Positions 34,361 through 42,077 of a stretch of 64,000 bases of DNA are shown in pieces. This DNA is from Strigamia acuminata (taxonomy: Eukaryota > Arthropoda > Chilopoda > Geophilomorpha > Linotaeniidae): assembly GCA_949358305.1 (NCBI GenBank), contig OX442322.1, forward strand, positions 4,898,001-4,962,000, given 5' to 3'. Each line of letters opens with the position of its first letter. Positions within the stretch are counted from its first letter, which is position 1. The notes below the pieces were generated by a model that did no database searches, had not been told where the DNA came from, and saw only the letters and a program-made list of their open reading frames with translations. A program made the position numbers and the translations under genes.

Positions 34361-34790
34361 GCGCACAAATGTCACGTGATCGTGTTTCAACCAATGGGCA
34401 TAAAGGAAAAATAAAAAAATAAAAAAATTAAAAAAATTAAAATTTTAACCAATGGCCATCCAGCACAAATGTCACGTGATCGAGTTTTAACCAATGAGCA
34501 TGAAGGAAAAATTAAAAAATTAAAAAATTAAAAAATTAAAATTTTAACCAATGGCCATCCAGCACAAATGTCACGTGATCGAGTTATCAACCAATCGGCA
34601 TGAAGAAAAAATTAAAAAATTAAAAAATTAAAATTTTACCCAATGGTCATCCAGCACAAATGTCACGTGATCGAGTTTCAACCAATGGGCATGAAGAAAA
34701 AATTAAAAAATTAAAAAATTAAAAAATTAAAATTTTAACCAATGACCATCCAGCACAAATGTCACGTGATCGAGTTATCAACGTGGGAAA
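34361..34790 (+). repeat. About 100-bp tandem repeats with CCAAT and CACGTG motifs
   Basis: Five copies of gtCACGTGat occur at 34373, 34473, 34572, 34664 and 34763, spaced 100, 99, 92 and 99 bases. Each unit also contains CCAAT boxes (caaccaatgg, ttttaaccaatgg) and an A/T tract of repeated ttaaaaa. A less regular unit precedes at about 34190-34360 (ggttccaaa...gatgcgc). The array ends about 280 bases upstream of a TATA box. Confidence 0.9.
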
Positions 34791-35065
34791 AAAATAAATG
34801 GTTGTCTGTTTCATCTTTCCCAAGTTCTATTATTTTGAAAAATTTTCTAAGTTCAGATCTAAAAAAAAACACTGCCAACTGATGCAGAGTTAAGGTGCAA
34901 TTGTAAAAATTCTATTTTTACATTTTTGCAAGTGGACCATTCCCATTATACCGGTAGAGGGATGGAAGGTTGGAAATTTCTTTAGTTTTCTATTATGAAT
35001 TAATGGGTTTATTCCATTTTCTTACCTTTTTCGATAATGGGTATGGCCCACTACCTGTTTAAGGG

Positions 35066-35072
35066 TATATAA
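35066..35072 (+). promoter_or_regulatory. TATA box upstream of the first Polinton ORF
   Basis: TATATAA within gggtatataaggag, about 120 bases before the ATG at 35190 and downstream of the E-box repeat array. It fits a core promoter for the plus-strand gene. Confidence 0.6.
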
Positions 35073-35189
35073 GGAGCTGCAAAAAAACCTGTTTTTTTAG
35101 ATTTGCATGGACCCTGCTGGAGTAGCGAAGCCCTGGTCAAAAATCCCATTTTTCCCTAAAAATAACTTTGAAATTTTTTTTTAAAAAAT

Positions 35190-35702
35190 ATGTCGAAGGA
35201 TTCTAAATATGTTGTTTTAAGCAGCATTTTACATGGATTTTGTCGTGAATACAGTGTCATGTTTGACAAAACAATTAATACAATAGAAGTCGTTTTGAAT
35301 AACGCTGCAGTAAAGATCCGCTCAGTGGCAAAAGAAGTTGCTTTTGACAATTATTCGTGCCAATTGATGTTTAGGCTGAAATGTAAATACCAGCATTCTG
35401 AGAAATCGCACGCTTATTTCTGGCGAACATCAGGTCCTCACGTGATGATAGGAGATAATGTGAATTATATCCTCTCTTTGGCAACAAAACAATTAGTAGA
35501 AGATGATATTGAATTTAAAGAAACGGACAACTACTGTCTTGTAGGTGTAGAAATTGTACAAATAGATGTACAAACCCTTCGCCGTACCAGTGAAAGGGCA
35601 AAAAAAAGAAAAAGATTTTATGCTTCATTAACAGGAGATAAATATGAGAAGTTTGACACTAGAAGGCGTCATATTTTGAGGTCAAAGCACATTTCTGAAT
35701 GA
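35190..35702 (+). CDS. Unknown Polinton-associated protein, 170 aa
   Basis: Intact ORF from an ATG (MSKDSKYVVLSSILHGF) to a TGA. I do not recognise the family. The middle contains several Cys and aromatic residues (CQLMFRLKCKY; AYFWRTSGPHVM). The C terminus is basic (RRTSERAKKRKRFYASL...RRRHILRSK), as expected for a nucleic-acid-binding or virion protein. No signal peptide or membrane segment is evident. It stands alone on the plus strand, convergent with the minus-strand gene at 35761, and has its own TATA box, so it may be an early or regulatory gene. Function unknown. Confidence 0.65.
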   Translation: MSKDSKYVVLSSILHGFCREYSVMFDKTINTIEVVLNNAAVKIRSVAKEVAFDNYSCQLMFRLKCKYQHSEKSHAYFWRTSGPHVMIGDNVNYILSLATKQLVEDDIEFKETDNYCLVGVEIVQIDVQTLRRTSERAKKRKRFYASLTGDKYEKFDTRRRHILRSKHISE

Positions 35703-35760
35703 AGGTTAAACAAAAACTTATTAACCTTTACTTTATAAATTGATGTTTATTCTTGTTTGT

Positions 35761-36042
35761 TTAACCAAATAAATGGCTGATTTTATCCAATTCCTCGATT
35801 TCGGCAAGAGTCACAGTTTCGTGTACGTATCTAATACTTTCGATGTTGTCGTCATAAAACTTGCCAAGTTTTCCTGCCAGGGTTTGTGCTTTAATTGGGA
35901 ATGCCGGTCGCCACAAAAGTAAGGAATCGGTTTTCTCATCTATTGTGCCTCCCCAATTGACTAATAGATATAACGATAAGTTTTTCAAAATTACTTTCTT
36001 TTCTTCGGAAGTTTTTTGGTTCTGGATTTCAAAGAGATACAT
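35761..36042 (-). CDS. Unknown small Polinton-associated protein, 93 aa
   Basis: Intact ORF from ATG at 36042 (MYLFEIQNQKTSEEKKVIL). Predicted mostly helical, with a Trp-containing centre (LLVNWGGTIDEKTDSLLLWRP) and acidic C-terminal helix (ETVTLAEIEELDKISHLFG). Not recognised. It lies downstream of the protease gene on the same strand, separated by an AT-rich 216-base gap, so it could be the last gene of the minus-strand group. Confidence 0.5.
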   Translation of the reverse strand: MYLFEIQNQKTSEEKKVILKNLSLYLLVNWGGTIDEKTDSLLLWRPAFPIKAQTLAGKLGKFYDDNIESIRYVHETVTLAEIEELDKISHLFG

Positions 36043-36258
36043 TTTTTCTTAGATTTCTCAATTTGAATTTAATGTAATGATATTGTTTTTTTTATATATA
36101 CGAAATATTTATAACGAGTTTTTTCAATTTAATGCGGATTCCCACGTATTTTTTTTCATCTCCCGCATGATTTAATTCAAATCTTCGTTAAATTGAAAAT
36201 AATTATTATTTATTTTTTTTAAAAAATTTTACTTTTTTGCGAAAAACGACAATTGGGT

Positions 36259-36681
36259 TTACTGTAGTAAATCGAGACTCGTCATTCCTCGAATAATTTT
36301 TAAAATTGTATTTTGTCTCAAGTTCAAATTCGCCGCCAAATAGAGCGCGAAGAGGCAAAAAATTCCGCAACAATTCTCTTTCTTAGACGAACAAATCTCT
36401 TTCGTATTGTAATCTATGATGACGTCTTTACCGACGAAATCAATTACTTCTTTTGGAGGAACGTGTCCTAAATTATCGAAGTACATGGCTCTATCATTAC
36501 ACAAATATAAGCTAACCCAGTGAGAGCCCTGGCCCGTCGATGGGTCTAAATTGATAACGAAACTTTCTATTTTCTTTTTATGTTTAGATAGGGGTTTCAA
36601 ACAATCGATGGGCAAGACATTGTTGAAATGTGCAATTTGTAATTTATTTTTTGCCCAGTTGTATACTTCCACGTTGTTCAT
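36259..36681 (-). CDS. Adenain-like cysteine protease
   Basis: 140-aa ORF of the adenovirus-type/Ulp1-like (C5/C48 fold) maturation protease family found in Polintons, where it processes capsid precursors. His54 lies in GSHWVSLYL, Asp69 in MYFDNLGHVPP and the nucleophile Cys105 in ENCCGIFCLF. The spacing fits the family. The Gln usually found seven residues before the Cys is not seen (CSSKKENCCG), so the oxyanion-hole residue may be altered. The ATG at 36681 overlaps the stop codon of the upstream integrase frame by four bases (36678-36681), a compact arrangement that suggests translation from one transcript. Confidence 0.85.
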   Translation of the reverse strand: MNNVEVYNWAKNKLQIAHFNNVLPIDCLKPLSKHKKKIESFVINLDPSTGQGSHWVSLYLCNDRAMYFDNLGHVPPKEVIDFVGKDVIIDYNTKEICSSKKENCCGIFCLFALYLAANLNLRQNTILKIIRGMTSLDLLQ

Positions 36682-37628
36682 TTTTTAATGTCCACGAGTT
36701 CGTCCACCCACGAGTTATGCTTCTGATCGTAGCCTTGCCATTTGACTAGGTACTTAAATGTGCCATCCTTGTTTTTCTTTTTCCTGATTACCTTTTCGAC
36801 CAACATCAAATCTTCTTTGTCGGTTTTGGTTTTTTGTAGTTCCTCTGTGTAAAACGAACCACTTATCGGCTCATTGAGAGAATCGATTAGCTTGTATATT
36901 GGCGGTTCGTACATCGAGTCAACCTTTTCTACCGTAAACAGTTCATCCGTCCAATTTTGAAGGTAGCCTTTGTCAAATATGGATTTCGACTTGGATATGC
37001 GCACTCTGTCACCAACCTTGAATTTAGGCTTGGATGTTGCCGGTGCGGGAAGTAATTTTAATCTGAGCGCCTTTTCGTGCTCGGGAGCCACGTCTTTGGG
37101 TTTCAAGTTTATCGTTCTATGAACCGAAGAATTGTATCGGCTCAACAAATGCGGTAAAACCGACACCCACTTTCTGCTTCCTTTCAAAGTAAAATGTTTA
37201 TACATCAGTTCCTTAAGTGTACGATTGAAACGTTCAACCATACTCGCTTTCAAGATGGAATGTGTAGAAAAATGGTTGATGTCGTTTAACTTCATGAGCG
37301 CCTTGAAATGGGAATTGTAAAATTCTTTGCCCCAATCAGATGCCAAGTTCACCGGCCCTTTATTTCCCGCTTTGACGAGCACCTTTTCGAATGCGGCGAT
37401 TACGTCTTTGCCGGTCTTTGATTTGATGGGTATCGCGTACGCGAATTTCGAGAATGCGTCTATTACCGTTAATAAATACTTGTAGCCTTGATTTTGCCTA
37501 GAAAAGGGAATCATTTCCACCAAGTCAATTTGCCATAAGTCGTTTATTCCAAAAGACACGACCGGACGTCTGACGTAATGCCTGCGTGCCGGTTTATGTA
37601 ATTCAGATACCAGTTGTTCTATATCTTG
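36678..37628 (-). pseudogene. Polinton integrase (rve) with C-terminal chromodomain, start missing
   Basis: DDE integrase of the retroviral superfamily that inserts Polinton DNA. Catalytic Asp in DLWQIDLVEM, Asp in LASDWGKEFYNS, Glu in KASMVERFNRTLK. An SH3-like region follows (KFKVGDRVRISKSKSIFDKGY), and then a chromodomain (VIRKKKNKDGTFKYLVKWQGYDQKHNSW) at the C terminus. There is no ATG. The frame opens directly after a run of 20 A (minus strand, complement of 37632-37651), and the usual N-terminal zinc-binding part is not seen. Either the N terminus was deleted or the ORF is reached by slippage from the upstream PLA2 frame. Everything from the HKPARR segment on is intact. Confidence 0.85.
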
Positions 37629-38132
37629 CAATTTTTTTTTTTTTTTTTTTTAGTCTTATTCCCAGTTTAAGTTTGGTATTGAACGTTGCTTTAATTGCTT
37701 TAGCGGCTAATTTTGTGCTTAAACTGATCGTTGGATCGGCTATGATTAAAACACACGCTTCAATCAACTTTCTATCTGCTTCGTGCCTCGCTTCTAGATT
37801 TTCATTTATGTAAGCAATGTCGTGCAGCTTACACGTTTCGTCCAACGGGTTTATGCCTTTATCGCCTCTAGCTAAACGCTTATCTAATTTTGTGCCCGGG
37901 CCGCAATAGTTGTAGCTGGGGATATGCATTTCGAACGGTAGTTTATTGATTAGCTTATTGAAAAGTCCTTTTCCGGTTGCTGGAGATTTTTTTTTTTTAT
38001 GAACTGATATTTTATTATTCCACATGCGGAACATTTGCCTCTTTTGTAGGCTCTGTTGTTCTTAGTGACTCCCAGTTCCAATGTGCCCGTAGGCGTAACC
38101 TTTCGGCATTTAACGCAAAACATGTTCTTCAT
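37603..38132 (-). pseudogene. Zinc-ribbon plus phospholipase A2-like virion gene, frameshifted
   Basis: Two overlapping minus-strand frames appear to be one gene. The first (38132 down, ATG) encodes a zinc ribbon with FCVKCRK and CSACGI Cys pairs, resembling DUF5679. The second (to 37603) encodes a parvovirus-VP1-like phospholipase A2 domain with YCGPGTKLDKRL (Ca-binding loop) and KLHDIAY (His-Asp catalytic pair). Both frames meet at an 11-base homopolymer (37987-37997), where a one-base slip would join them. In related elements such domains occur together. PLA2 domains help parvoviral particles escape endosomes; that role is only inferred here. The gene is head-to-head with the ATPase gene, 27 bases apart. 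Confidence 0.75.
37632..37651. repeat. T20 homopolymer between PLA2 and integrase frames
   Basis: Twenty consecutive T on the plus strand (A20 on the coding strand). The PLA2 frame reads through it and ends 28 bases beyond it, and the integrase frame opens at its far edge. One base fewer would put the two in the same frame. Confidence 0.95.
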
Positions 38133-38159
38133 CTTTTTTATTTACGGCAATATAAAAAA

Positions 38160-38837
38160 ATGAACGTCATAAATTTTGACACGGGGCATTTGGACAAATG
38201 TGATAAGACGATTTTGCCGAAAAACATAAGATGCATCATGTGTGGCCCTGCCGAATGCGGAAAAACGAATCTGTTGCTAAACTTTCTACATTGGTTACGG
38301 TTCGACAAGCTGATGGTATTTTCTAAAACATTATTTCAACCAAAATACGAACGGTTAAGACGGTTGTTCGAGGATCTAGAATCGGAATTGGGTGTACAGG
38401 TAGCTCATTTCTTCCCGAGCAACGAAGATGTTCCGTCTCCCGAACAACTTTTTGATAAAACCGTGAACAAGTCTATTTTCGTGTTTGACGATGTCATGAC
38501 CGACAAGCAACATAACATTGAGAAGTATTTTGCCCAGGGCCGTCATAGTAACGTAGACTCTTTTTACTTGTGTCAAACTTATTCCCGAATCCCAAAACAG
38601 GTGATAAGAGACAATGCCAATTTAATAATCATGTTCAGACAAGACGAAAGAAACATGAAACACGTTTTCGACAACCATGTTGGAACGGACATGACGTACG
38701 TTTGTTTCAGAGACGTTTGTAAATCATGTTGGGACAATGATACGTTCGGGTTTCTCACGATCGACAAGACCAAGTCTATGTCGAGCGGGAGATATAAAAA
38801 TAAATTTTCCCCATTTTTAAAAAATGAACATGAATAA
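38160..38837 (+). CDS. FtsK/HerA-type DNA packaging ATPase
   Basis: Intact 225-aa ORF, ATG at 38160. Walker A GPAECGKT is at residues 29-36 and a Walker B-like strand with FVFDDV near residue 112. A sensor-like asparagine region follows (RHSNVDSFYLCQTYSRIP), and an arginine-containing segment (MFRQDERNMKH). This is the A32-like genome-packaging ATPase conserved in Polintons, adintoviruses and virophages, slightly short compared with many. It starts the plus-strand structural block and overlaps the next frame by 14 bases. Confidence 0.88.
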   Translation: MNVINFDTGHLDKCDKTILPKNIRCIMCGPAECGKTNLLLNFLHWLRFDKLMVFSKTLFQPKYERLRRLFEDLESELGVQVAHFFPSNEDVPSPEQLFDKTVNKSIFVFDDVMTDKQHNIEKYFAQGRHSNVDSFYLCQTYSRIPKQVIRDNANLIIMFRQDERNMKHVFDNHVGTDMTYVCFRDVCKSCWDNDTFGFLTIDKTKSMSSGRYKNKFSPFLKNEHE

Positions 38838-39946
38838 ACAACAGCGTGGAAATTACGAAAAATTAAAACAGAGCTTGAAAAAAAAGTTTCTGCAAGATAA
38901 GTTAAACAGAGGATCCGAAGATGAAGCGCTCGATGCATTCTTCAAACCGCATTGCATAGCCTGCCGCAGCAGCAGCAGCATCTCCACCCCAACCCATGTC
39001 TTTCAATCCGTCACCTTCCACTATCGTTAAAAGCGAGCCTAAGAAGACAATGTCAAAAATGGATATAGAGACACCCGTCAGAAATTGGGAAAATGCATCC
39101 ATTAAAAGACAGTTCTTACGCCAAAGCTTGTCCTCTAGTCATCGTGGAACTCCTCAAAGTTTAGTTGAACACGATGAAGAGAACAATACATCACTTCGAA
39201 ATGTGGAAGAAGAAGAAGCAAATCTTGGTGACGATGCTGATGCTGATGATGTTTCTGATAAATATCGCACGGAAGTACGTAGAAGTCTCGAATGGAAAAA
39301 GAAAGAAACAGATCCGGAAGACACGTATCAGCAATCTTTTATAGATTATTATTCTGCAAATGCGGGTAATATAGACCGTGTGTTTGAAATCAGATTTGAT
39401 ACTAAAGACTTAAAATTTAAAATAGGAGTCGAAGAAGTTACATTAATCCCGGATCATATTTCTGTAAGAAATAAAACATATAGATTCGATAAAGAATTAA
39501 AGGATTTCCTCTTGAACAAAGTTCCAGCATTGGATCCATATCAGAATCAGAAGGCATTAAATAATTATGCCGACATTCTAATCAAACCTAAAGCATTATT
39601 TAGTAAACATGATCCAGCAACTAATAGGCCAAAATCTTCTAAAGGAGAGAAGTATCTGAAAATGATTAAACCAATTTGGCAACACTACAAAAAACATCAA
39701 GCACAATATCTACAATCGGGCCAAGGTATGAAGAAAACGTTTCGTCTGCACAACTTCGTAGACTATAAGTATTACAATAACCCGGACGAATTAATAGACA
39801 GACTGCGATTGTTACACGCATCACGGGATGCCGGAAACCAATCTCACAACAACGAAATTATAGAAATACTTATGGAACTGAAAGAGGAAAGAGTCCTCGA
39901 TAAAACCAAATTTGAAACCATGCATAAGAAAATTCTCACGAATTAA
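38824..39946 (+). pseudogene. DUF8207-like Polinton protein, frameshifted near its N terminus
   Basis: The first frame (ATG 38824) gives a basic helical N terminus (GNYEKLKQSLKKKFLQDKL...FFKP) and ends out of frame at 39030. The second frame carries the body and its first ATG is 38996. A small insertion and a TAG around 38942-38955 separate the two, next to a (gca)n run. The body has an acidic low-complexity part (EEEEANLGDDADADDVSD) and then the domain seen in Polinton-linked DUF8207 proteins (FEIRFD...KFKIGVEEVTLI...NRPKSSKGEKYLKMIKPIW). The 316-codon second frame is intact to 39946, so a shortened product might still be made. Its role in the particle is unknown. Confidence 0.7.
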
Positions 39947-39955
39947 AAAAACAAC

Positions 39956-40687
39956 ATGTCGATTGTACTGAGTAGCACAAAGACCGATTTTCTCACCACT
40001 TTCTCATCGCCTTTATTACTGGGCGAGGATGAATTTGAATTGGGATTAGTGAGTCTGGAGACTTTTAATTCGATGCCAAATATCACCGAGGATAACAACG
40101 TATTCGTGTATTCGATCGACAAAACGAAAACATCGCTAATCATTACTTTCCCTCCCGGTAGTTATGAACTCGTCGACATTATCGCCCGATTACATACCGA
40201 GATGAAAGCGAGAGATCATTGGGACATGAAAAATGACCTTCCGTTCATCGACATAAAAGAGAATATTAACACTTTGTCCACGACGTTGACGATAAGTCAA
40301 ATCGAATATGCCGTGCATTTCACGCACGAGAATAACATGGCTCATTTATTCGGATTTGAAAAACGCGAATATACGGCCGGAACCAGCGAGTCGGTCAATC
40401 CCGTTAACATTTTTCACATAAACACCGTACTGGTGAATTGCGATTTAATTACTGATTCATACTTGAACGGTGAGGCATCTCCGATTATTTACGCGTTTTT
40501 CCCGAATGTTCCGGCCGGTTTCAAAATAGTCGAAATGCCAAATAATATACTGTACTTGCCGGTAAAAAATCAATCTAAAATTCACGAAGTCAGGATATGG
40601 TTGACCGATCAAGATAGTAAGCCCATCGATCTGAGAGGGGAAGTTTTTACCGCACGGTTCCATTTGAGAAGAAAAACATCCGTTTAA
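39956..40687 (+). CDS. Penton-like minor capsid protein
   Basis: Intact 243-aa ORF (MSIVLSSTKTDFL) resembling the single-jelly-roll minor capsid (penton) protein of Polintons. The best-kept part is C-terminal: IIYAFFPNVPAGFKIVEMP, YLPVKNQSKIHEVRIWLTDQ, then DLRGEVFTARFHL. It forms the vertices of icosahedral particles in related viruses. Directly preceded by aaaaaaacaac and followed after 12 bases by another small ORF. No defect seen. Confidence 0.8.
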   Translation: MSIVLSSTKTDFLTTFSSPLLLGEDEFELGLVSLETFNSMPNITEDNNVFVYSIDKTKTSLIITFPPGSYELVDIIARLHTEMKARDHWDMKNDLPFIDIKENINTLSTTLTISQIEYAVHFTHENNMAHLFGFEKREYTAGTSESVNPVNIFHINTVLVNCDLITDSYLNGEASPIIYAFFPNVPAGFKIVEMPNNILYLPVKNQSKIHEVRIWLTDQDSKPIDLRGEVFTARFHLRRKTSV

Positions 40688-40699
40688 AAAAATAACAAC

Positions 40700-40855
40700 A
40701 TGCCGATTATATTTAAGAAAAAAAATATTACGACGCATTATGTCGTCGCAAAAGAGAATTTGTCAATAGAACCGGCTATGAGAGGCGGTGGCAATTTGGA
40801 AATGAAAGTAACTTCGATTCGTCCCGATAACCGAGATTATATAAACTCTTTTTAA
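40700..40855 (+). CDS. Small basic Polinton ORF, 51 aa
   Basis: ATG at 40700, in the same aataacaac-ATG context as its neighbours, stop at 40853-40855. Lys-rich N terminus (MPIIFKKKNITTHYVV) and a Gly run (AMRGGGNLEMKV) followed by RPDNRDYINSF. Not recognised. Position between penton and major capsid genes and the shared leader motif suggest a real virion-related gene. Confidence 0.5.
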   Translation: MPIIFKKKNITTHYVVAKENLSIEPAMRGGGNLEMKVTSIRPDNRDYINSF

Positions 40856-40885
40856 AAAAAATTACGTAATTAAAAAATAGCAAAC

Positions 40886-40979
40886 ATGCAAGTCGCCGAA
40901 AATTATTTAGACGTCGAACAGCCGTTCGTCATCGACGAATCCGTAAATGCGTACAGATACCACGAGTATTGTTAAGATA
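40886..40979 (+). pseudogene. Major capsid gene, first 28 codons only
   Basis: ATG at 40886 with 28 codons (ending FVIDESVNAYRYHEY) similar to the N terminus of the double-jelly-roll major capsid protein of Polintons. The Copia-A3 LTR starts immediately after, at 40980, and supplies a stop at once. The rest of the gene and any genes beyond are not in the window. Confidence 0.65.
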
Positions 40980-41290
40980 TGACGTATATTAATAAGCAAT
41001 TACTATTTACAACATGTATATATATATATCTTTTCGTATTATCATGTAACCCGGTATTAATGCATGCATTTGGCCAATGCGAGTAATCGCAGTGTTTGTT
41101 TACATACAGTGTTTGTATGCTGCCTACAGGTGGCTTTTATTGCAAAGAGGTCATGTGACCAATCAATAAAACTCACTTGATGTTTTGATTCTCACCTGCA
41201 AGGATGATGTGTCATTTTGTCTACACAACTAATGTTTTTCTCAGCCACTGTCTACACAAGTTTGCAGTTGTTTTATAGCAACACACAACA
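40980..41290 (+). repeat. 5' LTR of Copia-A3
   Basis: 311 bp from tgttaagatatgacg to cacaaca. Same motif order as the A2 LTRs but diverged, so A3 is a separate subfamily. Confidence 0.85.
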
Positions 41291-41291
41291 A

Positions 41292-41302
41292 GGTTATGGG
41301 CC
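41292..41302 (+). promoter_or_regulatory. Primer-binding site of Copia-A3
   Basis: GGTTATGGGCC, same half initiator tRNA-Met type as in Copia-A2 at 4345. Confidence 0.8.
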
Positions 41303-42077
41303 ACAAACAATGTGGGAAAAACATCCAGAGTGATTTCAAGCATTCCAAGTCAACCAGGTGAAAAAGAAGGCGTTTCTCCTCCAAATCCAACATGGCGGCG
41401 TCCATGAGGAAAGTAATCAACCTGTGTTTATGCCAAGGATCCACGGTTCTACAAGCGATTATTGGTCATCAAGCGACGCAGGAACATTAATTGGGTTCGG
41501 ACATTATTGAACATTTAATTAATAAGTTTATTTTGACCATTTTCGGACAATTTCTCCGAATATCGCGAGGCGCGATACGTAACGTCGACGTGGCGTTAAT
41601 TTTCGCTGAGAAAACAACTCGACGACAAATACGCAAGGACGACGACGCTCGACAACCACACGGGAAGTGTGAACGAGCAATAAACGAACGGGAATTGCCA
41701 AAAACGAGAAAATTCTCGAAGGAACTGAATTTTTCGAGACGTAAGACGGAAAAACGAGGAAAAATCAGCGATACGCAGGACGACAATTTTTCTCAACCAC
41801 AAGTGAAGTGTGATTCAAAGCTGTCAGTACGAAACAAGTGGATAGTCTACAGCAGGAAGACAACATACATGAACTATTTATTTCGTTTATTTTGTTTACT
41901 ATTGTTGGATACCATTATTAGCTTAGTGTTGTTAATAGGATACACTAACTTAGTTTAAGAGCGCATTAACCTCGTGGAAATTGCACTATTTTCCACGAGT
42001 AACAGTTTTGAAAGTGTTTTTGAGGAAATCTGTGTGTGTATACAGTGTTTAACAAGTGGTGGACACCCAATTTCACA
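41303..42077 (+). other. 5' leader of Copia-A3
   Basis: Non-coding. Contains the same TATCGCG/CGCGATA hairpin as the A2 leader (41561-41577), preceded by a second small inverted repeat (cgga...tccg). A 155-codon ORF in this stretch has no recognisable domain and is not kept intact in A2. Confidence 0.6.

Larger units (their letters stand above)
34058..40979. mobile_element. Partial Polinton/adintovirus-like element
   Basis: Gene set typical of Polinton (Maverick) virus-like transposons: retroviral-type integrase with chromodomain, adenain-like protease, packaging ATPase, DUF8207-like protein, penton, the start of the probable major capsid gene and a zinc-ribbon/PLA2 gene. The left boundary is uncertain (no terminal inverted repeat pairable) and the right side is cut by Copia-A3 at 40980. 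No protein-primed DNA polymerase B is in the window. Genes are tightly packed, partly overlapping, on both strands. Several carry frameshifts, so this is an old copy. Confidence 0.85.
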
